DNA of 55,728 bases. It comes from Jiangella aurantiaca. Its GTDB lineage: Bacteria > Actinomycetota > Actinomycetes > Jiangellales > Jiangellaceae. The stretch lies in contig NZ_SMLB01000040.1 of the NCBI RefSeq assembly GCF_004349105.1, forward strand, positions 1 to 55,728. Reading direction: 5' to 3'. Below the pieces are notes generated by a model, which did no database searches, was not told the DNA's origin, and worked only from the letters and a program-made list of their open reading frames with translations. Of the stretch, positions 32,755 through 40,833 are shown piece by piece. Position 1 is the stretch's first letter, and each line of letters opens with the position of its first letter. The position numbers were made by a program, and so were the translations under genes.

Positions 32755-34319
32755 GACGCGTCCTCTAGCTCGGCAACGATTTCATCGAGAATGGCGCGGA
32801 GCTCGGCCTGGCGAGCCACGATTTCAGCGATCTCCGCGTTGAGCTCGGCGATGTCGACTGCCTCACGCGTATCTGCCTTTGCGACGTAGGCGGATACCGA
32901 AATGAGGTACTCACGCTCCGCGATCTCCGTTGTTGGCACGAGCCTAGAGAAGTGATCTACGTCCTTGCGCGACACGAAAGCCTCCAGGATCTTCTCCTGG
33001 TTGTGCGGCTGAAGCTTGTTCTTGCTACCCACATGCTCGAATTCCGCAGATGCGTCAATGAACAGAACTGAGGCATCCTTCTTCGACTTCTTGAGCACCA
33101 GGATGCAGGTGGCGATGTTCGTACCGAAGAAGAGGTCAGGCGGCAACTGGACCACAGTATCGACGTAGTTGTTGTCGATGAGGTACTTGCGAATCTTGCG
33201 CTCAACGCCTCCACGGTAGAGGACGCCGGGGAACTCAATGATGGCCGCAGTACCGTTCACTGCGAGCCAACTGAGCATGTGCATCGTGAACGCGAGATCA
33301 GCGTAGGACTTCGGGGCCAGTACGCCCGCGGGCGAGTAGCGCGGATCGTTTATTAGCAGCGGGTTGGCGTCACCCTCCCACTTGATCGAGTAAGGCGGGT
33401 TGGAGACGATCGCCTCGAACGGCTCGTCATCCCAGTGGGCCGGATCAATCAGGGTGTCGCCGTGCGCAATGCTGAACTTCTCGTAGTTCACGTCGTGCAG
33501 GAACATGTTGATGCGGGCCAGGTTGTAGGTGGTCAGGTTGATCTCCTGACCGAAGAAGCCCTGGCGGACGTTTTCCTTGCCGAGAATCTTGGCGAACTTC
33601 AGCAGCAGCGAGCCCGAGCCGACCGCCGGGTCGTAGACCTTGTTGACCGACTTCTTGCCGACCACTGTGATGCGTGCGAGGAGCTCGGAGACCTCCTGGG
33701 GCGTGTAATACTCGCCACCCGACTTGCCGGCATTGGCGGCGTACATCTGCATGAGGTACTCGTACGCGTCGCCGAAGGTGTCGATGGTGTGCCCATTGAA
33801 GTCGCCCAGGTTCAGGTCCCCGATGGCGTTGAGCAGCTTGACCAACTTCTCGTTCCGCCGAGCCACCGTGTTGCCGAGCTTGGCACTGTTGACGTCGAGG
33901 TCGTCGAACAGACCCTTGAGGTCGTCCTCAGAGTCAGCGCCCTTCGCCGAGCCCTCGATGTTGCCGAAAATCCGCTCGAGCGTCTCGTTGAGGTTCTCGT
34001 CGCTGGCCGCCCGCTTGCGGACGTTGGCGAACAGCTCGCTCGGCAGGATGTAGAAGCCCTTCTCGGCCACCGTCTCCCGACGACCGAACTCGGCCTGCTT
34101 GTCGCTCAGCTTGGCGTAGTCGAACGACTCGTCACCAGCCTTGCGCTCGCCCTCGTTGATGTAGGCGGTCAGGTTCTCCGAGATGAAGCGGTAGAAGAGG
34201 ATACCCAGGACATAGCTCTTGAAGTCCCAGCCGTCGACCGAGCCACGCAGGTCGTTGGCGATGCGCCAGATTGTCTTGTGAAGCTCAGCGCGCTGAGCTT
34301 CCTTGCTCGATGGAGCCAC
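32751..34319 (-). CDS. hsdM: Type I restriction-modification DNA methyltransferase subunit M
   Basis: 522 aa using the GTG at 34319 (MAPSSKEAQRAELHKTIWRI), which follows GAGGGTGG. The upstream frame to 34457 encodes low-complexity sequence and runs into an IS remnant, so it is not included. N-terminal helical domain 'HKTIWRIANDLRGSVDGWDFKSYVLGILFYRFIS', then the N6-adenine methyltransferase: 'GEYYTPQEVSELLARI', motif I 'VYDPAVGSGSLLLKFAKIL' (about 228) and motif IV 'IVSNPPYSIKW' (N-P-P-Y, about 308). It methylates the HsdS target to protect the host. First gene of the M-S-R operon. Confidence 0.95.
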   Translation of the reverse strand: MAPSSKEAQRAELHKTIWRIANDLRGSVDGWDFKSYVLGILFYRFISENLTAYINEGERKAGDESFDYAKLSDKQAEFGRRETVAEKGFYILPSELFANVRKRAASDENLNETLERIFGNIEGSAKGADSEDDLKGLFDDLDVNSAKLGNTVARRNEKLVKLLNAIGDLNLGDFNGHTIDTFGDAYEYLMQMYAANAGKSGGEYYTPQEVSELLARITVVGKKSVNKVYDPAVGSGSLLLKFAKILGKENVRQGFFGQEINLTTYNLARINMFLHDVNYEKFSIAHGDTLIDPAHWDDEPFEAIVSNPPYSIKWEGDANPLLINDPRYSPAGVLAPKSYADLAFTMHMLSWLAVNGTAAIIEFPGVLYRGGVERKIRKYLIDNNYVDTVVQLPPDLFFGTNIATCILVLKKSKKDASVLFIDASAEFEHVGSKNKLQPHNQEKILEAFVSRKDVDHFSRLVPTTEIAEREYLISVSAYVAKADTREAVDIAELNAEIAEIVARQAELRAILDEIVAELEDAS

Positions 34320-34447
34320 TATTACGTCACCACCCTCGCACTGAGGTTGGTGGTGCAGGCTGCTGTCAGGTGGCTCATCTTCAGGTGTATCTCCTTCACC
34401 CCGACGGCGTGTGCTTAGGTTCTGTACCGGTCTCAGACTCAACTTAG

Positions 34448-34564
34448 CGGGACGCACCGACAGGTTCCCGCCGACTCGTCGAAGGCCAGGTCGTCACCAA
34501 CTGGAAACAGGCCCTTGCCCAACTGGCCATCACCTACCCCGACCGCATCAATCCCCACCTCTAA
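34448..34564 (+). pseudogene. 3' remnant of an IS256-like transposase gene
   Basis: A plus-strand frame from after a TAG (34445-34447) to TAA 34562-34564 encodes RDAPTGSRRLVEGQVVTNWK followed by QALAQLAITYPDRINPHL. This looks like the C-terminal end of a Mutator/IS256-type transposase. About 36 nt after the stop, the sequence TTATACAGAAACTCGACAAG (34600-34619) resembles the 'TACACAGAAA' terminal inverted repeat of such elements. Only the last about 170 bp of the element remain. Family assignment is by pattern and needs a search. Confidence 0.5.
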
Positions 34565-34944
34565 CACCACTCACGAGAGAAGAAACGACCGGCTCCTTAT
34601 ACAGAAACTCGACAAGCTCCCTTCATTGGACGCCCATGACCGGTTGTTGAAGTGTCAACGATGCGTCTGGCCATGAGCAATGCGTCGTCAGTTCGGAGCA
34701 AACAGGACGGCTGCAGCCACGACATAGACGCACCGCTACCGGTAGATGAGCGACTACCGTGGAGTTGTTACCGAGCTGGACGAGGATACCGAAGTAGGCG
34801 CCAGCGACGCCAACGAACCGTGCACCACGCCCTGCTGGCCAGCCAGGCGGCCGCACGAGCCGTCGACCGGCAGATGAGCCCTGACCAGCTGGAGGCGCTG
34901 CCTTCCGGCGATCCTGACCCACGAGCAGGCAGGCAAACGAAGAA
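34565..34944. other. Intergenic DNA between IS remnant and terminator
   Basis: No convincing gene. A perfect palindrome CTACCGGTAG (34736-34745) directly precedes an ATG that opens a 43-codon plus-strand frame (34746-34877, MSDYRGVVTELDEDTEVGAS...), without a ribosome site. A 116-codon plus-strand frame (34652-35002) runs through the terminator hairpin and is unlikely to be real. The region probably represents scar DNA between the restriction island and the tRNA. Confidence 0.35.
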
Positions 34945-34970
34945 GGGGCCGGTCCGTGCGGACCGGCCCC
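34945..34970. terminator. Strong bidirectional hairpin terminator
   Basis: GGGGCCGGTCC (34945-34955) and GGACCGGCCCC (34960-34970) form a perfect 11-bp stem with a 4-nt loop. It is followed by TCTTCT on the plus strand and by TTCTTCG on the minus strand. On the minus strand it lies about 80 nt after the tRNA-Ala 3' end and would stop tRNA transcription before the hsd operon. Confidence 0.8.
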
Positions 34971-35034
34971 TCTTCTGCAACCCGCATGGGCTCACGCCCT
35001 GACTCCTTCGGTGAGGGCTCTAGTAAGCCTCATT

Positions 35035-35060
35035 GGGTGGAGCTGAGGGTGGAGCTGAGG
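35035..35060. repeat. Tandem 12-bp duplication of the tRNA-Ala 3' end
   Basis: GGTGGAGCTGAG occurs twice back to back (35036-35047 and 35048-35059); flanking G residues extend the match. The second copy is the 3' terminus of the tRNA-Ala gene plus two bases. tRNA 3' ends are favoured integrase attachment sites, so this could be a collapsed attachment-site duplication at the island edge, or simple slippage. Confidence 0.6.
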
Positions 35061-35122
35061 GGACTCGAACCCCTGACCCCCTCGTTGCGAACGAGGTGCG
35101 CTACCAGCTGCGCCACAGCCCC
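35050..35122 (-). tRNA. tRNA-Ala (anticodon CGC)
   Basis: 73 nt on the minus strand, from GGGGCTGTGGCGCAG to the discriminator A at 35050. The acceptor stem GGGGCTG/CAGCTCC has one G-U pair. The D-arm is GCGCAGCTGGTAGCGC. The anticodon arm is CCTCG-TTCGCAA-CGAGG with anticodon CGC reading GCG. The T-arm is AGGGG-TTCGAGT-CCCCT. CCA is not encoded. Downstream of its 3' end lie the 12-bp tandem copy and the restriction island. Confidence 0.95.
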
Positions 35123-35173
35123 TGGAACCCCCGCGACTTTACCACCCGGACCGGCCGGACACCCAATCGGGCC

Positions 35174-36022
35174 CTAGTCGCCGACGGCGCGGCGGGGCTG
35201 CTCAATGGACTCGTCTGCGTCGGCGGTCGCGGCGGTTTCGGAGGACGCCGCGGGGCGTTCGCCGGGGGCGCGGTGAGGGAGCTGGATGGAGCTGGCCGGG
35301 TCCAGCCGGCCGGAGGTCCAGGCGCCCGGCTGGGTGAGGTCGATCTTGCGGGCCGCCGGGCGCGTCGCCTTGGGCTTCGTGAGGTAGGTGGGCAGCGGGA
35401 CGGCGACGGGCGACCACTCCTCGCCCTCACCAACCGACGGCGCCGGCGCCACGAGCTCGTCAGGGAGCACCAGGCGGCGAGGAGCCCCTTCCTCGGACTC
35501 GGAGGGCGAGGCCCAGACGGCGGAGGCGTCACGGGCCTCCGGGCGACGGCGCTGGGTGGCCGCACGGCGGGCCTGGATGCGTCGCCGGCGGGCCTGGACG
35601 ACAGCGGCGCGGCGGGCGACGAAGAGGAAGAGGACCAGGAGCACCGCCGGGCCAGCGGGCGCCCAGGCGGGCACGCGGCCGATTACGACAAGGGCGACAG
35701 AAGCGACCAGCAGAACCAGCAGCATGCCGAGCATGCGACGACGGCGGCGGGCGGCTACTGCGAAGGCATCATCAGACGGAGCGGGCGGCGCGGTCGCGGC
35801 CGCAACCGCCGCCTCAGAAGCCGCGGCAGGCGCAGCGGGCAGCGTCACGGCGCCGTGGGGAGCCTGCGGCGGGCCGGCGCGACGCGACAGGACGCGGACG
35901 CCGCGCTCGACATCGGCCTCGCGGGCGCGCTCGACCTCTTCGTTGCGACGGATCCAGCGGGGCACGAGAAAGGCGGCCCACGCTGCGACGATCGCCGCAT
36001 AGATGAGACCGCTGTACCCCAT
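35174..36022 (-). CDS. sepX: SepX/GlpR-like divisome membrane protein
   Basis: 282 aa. An N-terminal transmembrane segment ('MGYSGLIYAAIVAAWAAFLV') is followed by the conserved 'PRWIRRNEEVERAREADVERGVRVLSRR' stretch. Two further spans lie about residues 96-135 ('MLGMLLVLLVASVALVVIG', 'GPAVLLVLFLFVARRA'), and a long charged disordered C-terminus follows. This matches the actinobacterial SepX family (M. tuberculosis Rv0996), needed for Streptomyces hyphal septation, and the Corynebacterium Glp receptor GlpR. The MoeA/Glp gene lies about 2.5 kb away in the same direction, as in other actinobacteria. TAGCGT (36031-36036) is 8 nt before the ATG: probably leaderless. Confidence 0.85.
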   Translation of the reverse strand: MGYSGLIYAAIVAAWAAFLVPRWIRRNEEVERAREADVERGVRVLSRRAGPPQAPHGAVTLPAAPAAASEAAVAAATAPPAPSDDAFAVAARRRRRMLGMLLVLLVASVALVVIGRVPAWAPAGPAVLLVLFLFVARRAAVVQARRRRIQARRAATQRRRPEARDASAVWASPSESEEGAPRRLVLPDELVAPAPSVGEGEEWSPVAVPLPTYLTKPKATRPAARKIDLTQPGAWTSGRLDPASSIQLPHRAPGERPAASSETAATADADESIEQPRRAVGD

Positions 36023-36115
36023 GCCTCAAAACGCTACGGTGCAATGCAACTCACACGGTGGACCTGCTTCGGTGTGTCGTCCGCAACGCACGTGACGGGT
36101 GTGACCAGAGGGACC

Positions 36116-36748
36116 TCAGGTCATCCTGATCGCTTGTGCCCGGATCTCGATCTGGACCCTCTGCGACACCAGCCAGCCGCCGGCCTCGAGCGCCACGTTC
36201 CAGGTCATGCCGTACGCCTCGCGGTCGATCTCGCCCGTCGCCGACAGGGCGAGCCGCTCGCCGCCCCAGGGGTCGCCCTTGACGCCGTCGATGGAAACAT
36301 CCAGCTCGATCGGACGGGTGACACCCTTGATCGTCAGCTCGCCGACGCACACGAACTTGCCGGCGCCGCCGCGGCGACGGCGGACCATCTGGCCGTTGAC
36401 GACCGACCACTTGGGTCCCGACGAGCCACCGTGCACCTGGCGGGAGATGAAGCTCATCTTCGGGAACGCCTCGATGTCCAGAAAATCAGCACTGCGCAGG
36501 TGGGCGTCCCGCTCAGCGGCGCCCGTGGTGATCGAGCCCGTGTCGATGACGGCGCTCGCGGACGAGTCCAGCGGGTCGTCGGCGATGTGGACGGTGCCCT
36601 CGACCTTCTCGAACCGGCCACGCACCTGGGTGACCATGAGATGACGGGCGACGAAGCCGGCCGTGGTGTGCGCGGGATCGATCTGGAAGACCCCGGGCGT
36701 AGGGAGCATCGCCCCGTTCCAGAGCCGCACACCAGCAGAGTCGTTCAT
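36116..36748 (-). CDS. YceI-family lipid-binding-like protein
   Basis: 210 aa. The YceI lipocalin-like barrel is evident from 'GVFQIDPAHTTAGFVARHLMVTQVRGRFEKVEGTVHIADDP', 'ASAVIDTGSITTGAAERDAHLRSADFLDIEAFPKMSFIS' and 'GELTIKGVTRPIELDVSIDG'. No signal peptide is present, so unlike E. coli YceI it may be cytoplasmic. YceI proteins bind polyisoprenoid-type lipids; the ligand here is unknown. A TTGACT/TACCGC promoter with 17-nt spacing lies upstream, and GGGGG precedes the ATG. Confidence 0.92.
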   Translation of the reverse strand: MNDSAGVRLWNGAMLPTPGVFQIDPAHTTAGFVARHLMVTQVRGRFEKVEGTVHIADDPLDSSASAVIDTGSITTGAAERDAHLRSADFLDIEAFPKMSFISRQVHGGSSGPKWSVVNGQMVRRRRGGAGKFVCVGELTIKGVTRPIELDVSIDGVKGDPWGGERLALSATGEIDREAYGMTWNVALEAGGWLVSQRVQIEIRAQAIRMT

Positions 36749-36786
36749 GCAATCCCCCGAGAGCCTCGATTCGACGTCGCCACATT

Positions 36787-36815
36787 GCGGTACGCAGCAA
36801 TAATCGCACAGTCAA
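36787..36815 (-). promoter_or_regulatory. Sigma-70-type promoter of the YceI gene
   Basis: On the minus strand TTGACT (36815-36810), 17 nt, TACCGC (36792-36787). This is one of the better housekeeping-like promoters in the window and gives a leader of about 30 nt. Confidence 0.5.
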
Positions 36816-36897
36816 ACAACTGCAGATGGTGGCAAAACACATCGAAACGGTCACGCAGCGTCATCGCCGCAGCTCAGCGACGGCGCCAGCGCACAGC

Positions 36898-37515
36898 TCA
36901 GGGAGCCAGACGCGACGAACGCCACCGGCGCAACAGGCCCTCGGGCACGTCCTCGGCGGTCAGCGCGAACGAACGATGGTCGCGCCATTCGCCGTCGATG
37001 TGCAGCAGCTTCGGCCGCAGCCCCTCCTCGCGGAAGCCGAGCTTCTCGACGACGCGCAGCGAGGCGCGGTTCTCGGGGCGGATGTTCACTTCGAGCCGGT
37101 GCAGTCCGCACACGAAGAAGCAGTAGTCGACGGCCATGGCGACGGCGGTGGGCATGATGCCGCGGCCGGCGAGGTCGACGTCGAGCCAGTAGCCGACCGT
37201 GCCCATGCGCGCCGAGCCCCAGATGATGTTCGAGACGTTGAGCTGCCCGGCCAGCCGCCCGTAGTACGTGACGGCCCAGGGCAGCGACTCGTCGGCGCGG
37301 CCCTGGGCGGCGTGGAGCCGGACCATCTGCCGGAAGCTCATCGTGTACGGGTCGGCCGGCGGCGGGGGCGTCGCCTCCCACGGCCGCAGCCACGACTCGC
37401 TGCGCTGCCGCACCTCGGTCCACGCGCGCAGGTCGCGCCCGTGCAGCGGCCGCAGCCCGACGGGGCCCTCGTTCAGCTCGACCGGCCAGCCGAGCCGCGT
37501 GGACCGGGACCTCAC
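36898..37515 (-). CDS. rimJ: GNAT-family N-acetyltransferase (RimJ/RimL type)
   Basis: 205 aa from GTG 37515, which overlaps the mogA stop as GTGA. GNAT motifs: 'VGLRPLHGRDLRAWTEVRQ' at the first strand, 'YYGRLAGQLNVSNIIWGSARMGTVGYWLDVDLAGRGIMPTAVAMAVDYCF' (acetyl-CoA-binding Q/R-x-x-G-x-G/A region as DLAGRGIMP) and 'HRLEVNIRPENRASLRVVEKLGFREEGL' (typical RimJ end). It corresponds in position to M. tuberculosis Rv0995 (rimJ), though whether it acetylates ribosomal protein uS5 is unproven. Confidence 0.92.
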   Translation of the reverse strand: MRSRSTRLGWPVELNEGPVGLRPLHGRDLRAWTEVRQRSESWLRPWEATPPPPADPYTMSFRQMVRLHAAQGRADESLPWAVTYYGRLAGQLNVSNIIWGSARMGTVGYWLDVDLAGRGIMPTAVAMAVDYCFFVCGLHRLEVNIRPENRASLRVVEKLGFREEGLRPKLLHIDGEWRDHRSFALTAEDVPEGLLRRWRSSRLAP

Positions 37516-38000
37516 GCCCCACCTCCAGGCGCGTGGTCACCGCCGCGGAGCTGGTCGACTGCGTGCGGGAGGACCGGCGCGAGGACGGCGAGACCGTCAC
37601 GCACGCCGCCGGGCGAGCCCGGGAGGTTGACGATGAGCGTGCGCCCGGCCCGGCCGGCCACGCCGCGCGACAACGCCGCCGCCGGCACTCCCTGCGCGAC
37701 CCCGTAGGACCGGATCGCCTCGGCCAGCCCCGGCGCCTCGGCATCGAGGACGCGACGGGTCATCTCGGGCGTGTGGTCGGTGGGGCTGAGGCCGGTGCCG
37801 CCGGTGGTGACGACGACGTCGTAGCCCTCGGCGACGGCGGACCGCAGCACGGCCTCGACCTCGTCGCCGTCCGGCACGACCGTCGGGTCGGCCACCGCGA
37901 ACCCCAGAGCGGCCAGCCCGGCCACGATCAGCGGTCCCCCGCGGTCTTCGTACACCCCTGTGGCCGCGCGCGTCGACACCGTCACGACCAGGGCTCTCAT
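37512..38000 (-). CDS. mogA: Molybdopterin adenylyltransferase MogA/MoaB
   Basis: 162 aa. 'RALVVTVSTRAATGVYEDRGGPLIVAGLAALGF', 'VVTTGGTGLSPTDHTPEMTRRVLDAEAPGLAEAIRSYG' (the T-T-G-G-T-G substrate loop) and 'LIVNLPGSPGGVRDGLAVLAPVLPHAVDQLRG' define the MoaB/MogA fold. It adenylates molybdopterin before metal insertion by MoeA. Overlaps moaC (4 nt) and rimJ (4 nt), so it is translationally coupled in the moaC-mogA-rimJ series. Confidence 0.94.
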   Translation of the reverse strand: MRALVVTVSTRAATGVYEDRGGPLIVAGLAALGFAVADPTVVPDGDEVEAVLRSAVAEGYDVVVTTGGTGLSPTDHTPEMTRRVLDAEAPGLAEAIRSYGVAQGVPAAALSRGVAGRAGRTLIVNLPGSPGGVRDGLAVLAPVLPHAVDQLRGGDHAPGGGA

Positions 38001-38473
38001 GGTCGCCGCCAGGTCCCGGACTTGCCCCCGGTCTTCTCCTCGAGCCGGACGTCGGAGATGACGGCGCCCTTGTCGATCGACTTCACCATGTCGACGACGG
38101 TGAGAGCGGCGGTCGCGACGGCGGTCAGCGCCTCCATCTCGACGCCGGTCCGATCGGCTGTCCGAACCACAGCAACCACACGCACGGCGTCATCCAACAC
38201 CGTCAGCGTCACGTCCACCCCGTGCAGCGCCAGCGGGTGACACAGCGGAATGAGGTCAGGGGTCTTCTTCGCGCCCATGATGCCGGCCAGCCGCGCGACG
38301 GCGAGCGCGTCACCCTTGGGCACGTCCCCGGCCCGCAACGCCGTCACCACGGCCGGCGATACCAGCACGCGGCCCGACGCCGTCGCCGTCCGGACCGTCA
38401 CGTCCTTCGCCGATACGTCCACCATGCGCGCCGCACCCTCATCGTCCAGGTGCGTGAAACCGGACGAGCTCAC
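37997..38473 (-). CDS. moaC: Cyclic pyranopterin monophosphate synthase MoaC
   Basis: 158 aa. Diagnostic blocks: 'FTHLDDEGAARMVDVSAKDVTVRTATASGRV', 'KGDALAVARLAGIMGAKKTPDLIPLCHPLALHGVDV' (active-site K and H-P) and 'VEMEALTAVATAALTVVDMVKSIDKGAVISDVRLEEKTGGKSG'. It converts the MoaA product to cyclic pyranopterin monophosphate in molybdenum cofactor synthesis. No moaA is present in the window. Overlaps moeA by 4 nt. Confidence 0.96.
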   Translation of the reverse strand: MSSSGFTHLDDEGAARMVDVSAKDVTVRTATASGRVLVSPAVVTALRAGDVPKGDALAVARLAGIMGAKKTPDLIPLCHPLALHGVDVTLTVLDDAVRVVAVVRTADRTGVEMEALTAVATAALTVVDMVKSIDKGAVISDVRLEEKTGGKSGTWRRP

Positions 38474-39696
38474 TCTCGCCGCCGTTCGAGCAGGACGGTG
38501 TCGACCACCTGGCCCGCCGCGACCTCGGTGACGTGCTCAGGCACGACGATCAGCGCGTTGGCGTAAGCGAGGTCGCCCATGAGGTGCGACTGCTGGGCGC
38601 CGATCGGCCGCACCTGGTGCGAGCCGTCCTGCGCCGTCTGGACGCGGGCCCGGGCGAACTGCCGGCGGCCCTCCGGCGAGCGCAGCCGCTCCTGCAGCAC
38701 AGCCTTGACGCTGGGGCGGTGCAGCCGCGGCGAACCGAGCATCTTGCGGATCGCCGGCCGCACGAACACCTCGAACGAGACGAACGCGCTGACCGGGTTG
38801 CCGGGGAGCGCGAAGATCGGCGTGTGGTCGTCGCCGATGGTGCCGAACCCCTGCGGCTTGCCCGGCTGCATGGCGACGTTGTCGAACTGCACCGTGCCGA
38901 GGCCGGAGAGCACCTCTTTGACGATGTCGTAGGCGCCGGCGCTCACCCCGCCGGTCGTGATGACCATGTCGGCGCGGATCAGCTGATCCTCGATCAGCCC
39001 GAGCAGCCGGTCCTTGTCGTCGGGGACCGGCGGGACGCGGTACGCGACGGCGCCGGCCTCGCGCGCGGCGGCGGTCAGCGTGAACGAGTTGGAGTCGGAG
39101 ATCTGCCCGGTGGTCAGCGGATACCCCGGCTCGACCAGCTCACTGCCGGTGGAGATGACGACGACGCGGGGCCGCGGCCGGACGACGACGCGGTCGCGGC
39201 CGACCGCGGCGAGCAGGCCGATCTGCGCGGCGCCGAGGTACGTCCCGGCGCCCAGCACGACGTCGCCCTCCTGGACGTCGCCCCCGGCCCGCCGGATATG
39301 CGCGCCCGGCTTCGCCGGCGCCGTGATGCGGACCCGCGCGGTGCCGGCGTCGGTCTGCTCGACCGGCACGATGGCGTCGGCGCCCGACGGCACCGGCGCA
39401 CCGGTCATGATGCGCGCGGCCAACCCCGGCCCGATCGCGTTGACGCGCGTGTCGCCGGCCGGGATGTCCGCGACGACGGGCAGCTCGACCGGCTCGTCCG
39501 CGGACGCCGCGGCGACGTCGTCGGCCTGGACCGCGTAGCCGTCCATGGCGGTGTTGTCGAACTGTGGCAGCGACCACGGTGCGATGACGTCCTCGGTGAC
39601 GACGCAGCCGTGCGCGTCGAGCAGCTGGAAGTCCAGCTCGCTCAGCGGCCGGACCGCTGCGAGGATGTCAGAGAGATGGTCGGCGACACGCTTCAC
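38470..39696 (-). CDS. moeA: MoeA-like molybdopterin molybdotransferase / Glp
   Basis: 408 aa starting at a GTG that immediately follows the galU stop (TGA-GTG). Domains: 'VVTEDVIAPWSLPQFDNTAMDGYAVQADDV' (domain III/I signature), 'IMTGAPVPSGADAIVPVEQTD', the MoCF domain 'VVVISTGSELVEPGYPLTTGQISDSNSFTL', 'VITTGGVSAGAYDIVKEVL' and 'IFALPGNPVSAFVSFEVF'. It inserts molybdate into adenylated molybdopterin. Its position beside galU matches M. tuberculosis moeA1 and Corynebacterium glutamicum Glp, a gephyrin-like protein that moonlights in cell division with Wag31 and the receptor GlpR (SepX). The pairing with the sepX gene here supports that second role. Confidence 0.93.
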   Translation of the reverse strand: MKRVADHLSDILAAVRPLSELDFQLLDAHGCVVTEDVIAPWSLPQFDNTAMDGYAVQADDVAAASADEPVELPVVADIPAGDTRVNAIGPGLAARIMTGAPVPSGADAIVPVEQTDAGTARVRITAPAKPGAHIRRAGGDVQEGDVVLGAGTYLGAAQIGLLAAVGRDRVVVRPRPRVVVISTGSELVEPGYPLTTGQISDSNSFTLTAAAREAGAVAYRVPPVPDDKDRLLGLIEDQLIRADMVITTGGVSAGAYDIVKEVLSGLGTVQFDNVAMQPGKPQGFGTIGDDHTPIFALPGNPVSAFVSFEVFVRPAIRKMLGSPRLHRPSVKAVLQERLRSPEGRRQFARARVQTAQDGSHQVRPIGAQQSHLMGDLAYANALIVVPEHVTEVAAGQVVDTVLLERRRE

Positions 39697-40638
39697 TCAG
39701 TCATCCTCAACCTCGGGCGGAAGCTGCGCAACGAACTCGCGCAGGAACGCCCGGAACTCTTTGCCGAGGTCGCTGCGCTCGCTGGCCAGACTGACGGTCG
39801 TGCGCAGGTAGTCGAGGCGGTCGCCGGTGTCGTAGCGGCGGCCGCGGAACACGACGGCGTGCACCCCGCCGCCCTGCTCGGCGGGCATGCCGGCCAGTGT
39901 CTTGAGCGCGTCGGTCAGCTGGATCTCGCCGCCGCGGCCGGGCTCGGTGCGCCGCAGCACGTCGAAGATCGCCGGGTGCAGTACGTACCGGCCGATGACG
40001 GCGAGGTTGCTCGGCGCCGTGCCGGGCTCGGGCTTCTCGACCAGGTCGGTGACCCGCACGACGTCGTCCTCGGCCGGCTCGACCGACGCGCAGCCGTACA
40101 TGTGGGCGAAGGCGGGGTCGACCTCGATGAGCGCGATGACGCTGCCGCCGTAGCGCTTCTGGACGTCGAGCATGTGCGGCAGCAGCGGATCGCGGGGGTC
40201 GATGAGGTCGTCGCCCAGCATGACGGCGAACGGCTCGGCGCCGACGTGGAGCGCGCCGCAGAGGACGGCGTGGCCGAGGCCGCGCGGGTCGCCCTGGCGG
40301 ACGTAGTGGATGTCGCCCAGGATCTGCGACTTCATGACCCGCCGCAGCCGCTCCTGGTCGCCCTTCTGCTCCAGCGCCTTCTCCAGCTCCCAGGCGCGGT
40401 CGAAGTGGTTCTCGATGGCGTCCTTGTTGCGCCCGGTGACCAGCAGCACGTCGGACAGCCCGGCCGCGACCGCCTCTTCGACGACGTACTGGATGGCTGG
40501 TTTGTCGACGACGGGCAGCATCTCTTTCGGCGTCGCCTTGGTGGCCGGCAGGAATCTCGTCCCGAGCCCCGCGACCGGGATGACCACCTTCGTCACCGCG
40601 CCGGCCGGAGCGTCCTGTTCCGTTCGCGCTGCAGTCAT
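39697..40638 (-). CDS. galU: UTP-glucose-1-phosphate uridylyltransferase
   Basis: 313 aa using ATG 40638, which has AGGAG at 4-nt spacing; the ATG at 40650 has none. 'KVVIPVAGLGTRFLPATKA' (nucleotide-binding G-x-G-T-R), 'KEMLPVVDKPAIQYVVEEA', 'YVRQGDPRGLGHAVLCG', 'VMLGDDLIDP' (metal Asp) and 'FRGRRYDTGDRLDYLRTTV' are all GalU marks. It makes UDP-glucose for cell-wall glycans, trehalose and glycogen routes. First gene of the galU-moeA-moaC-mogA-rimJ series. It is divergent from the folate cyclo-ligase, as in M. tuberculosis Rv0992c/Rv0993. Confidence 0.96.
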   Translation of the reverse strand: MTAARTEQDAPAGAVTKVVIPVAGLGTRFLPATKATPKEMLPVVDKPAIQYVVEEAVAAGLSDVLLVTGRNKDAIENHFDRAWELEKALEQKGDQERLRRVMKSQILGDIHYVRQGDPRGLGHAVLCGALHVGAEPFAVMLGDDLIDPRDPLLPHMLDVQKRYGGSVIALIEVDPAFAHMYGCASVEPAEDDVVRVTDLVEKPEPGTAPSNLAVIGRYVLHPAIFDVLRRTEPGRGGEIQLTDALKTLAGMPAEQGGGVHAVVFRGRRYDTGDRLDYLRTTVSLASERSDLGKEFRAFLREFVAQLPPEVEDD

Positions 40639-40833
40639 TGCTCTCCTCATCCAGTCGGGCCATGCATGCCTCGTTCCAAGGCTGAGGTACCCGCTCCGTC
40701 CCGACCGACAACTCGCGGGAGCCTCCGGCCCCCGGTCGTCGCCGGTATGGATGGCCCTCCATTCTGGGCGTCACCCTACAAACACCGGCGGACAGGCAGA
40801 AGGGCGACGTGCGGTCGGCCGTACGGTGAAGAC

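Noticed and set aside
34652-35002. 116-codon plus-strand ORF next to the tRNA
   Set aside because: It runs through the perfect terminator hairpin at 34945-34970, has no ribosome site and shows no domain-like sequence.
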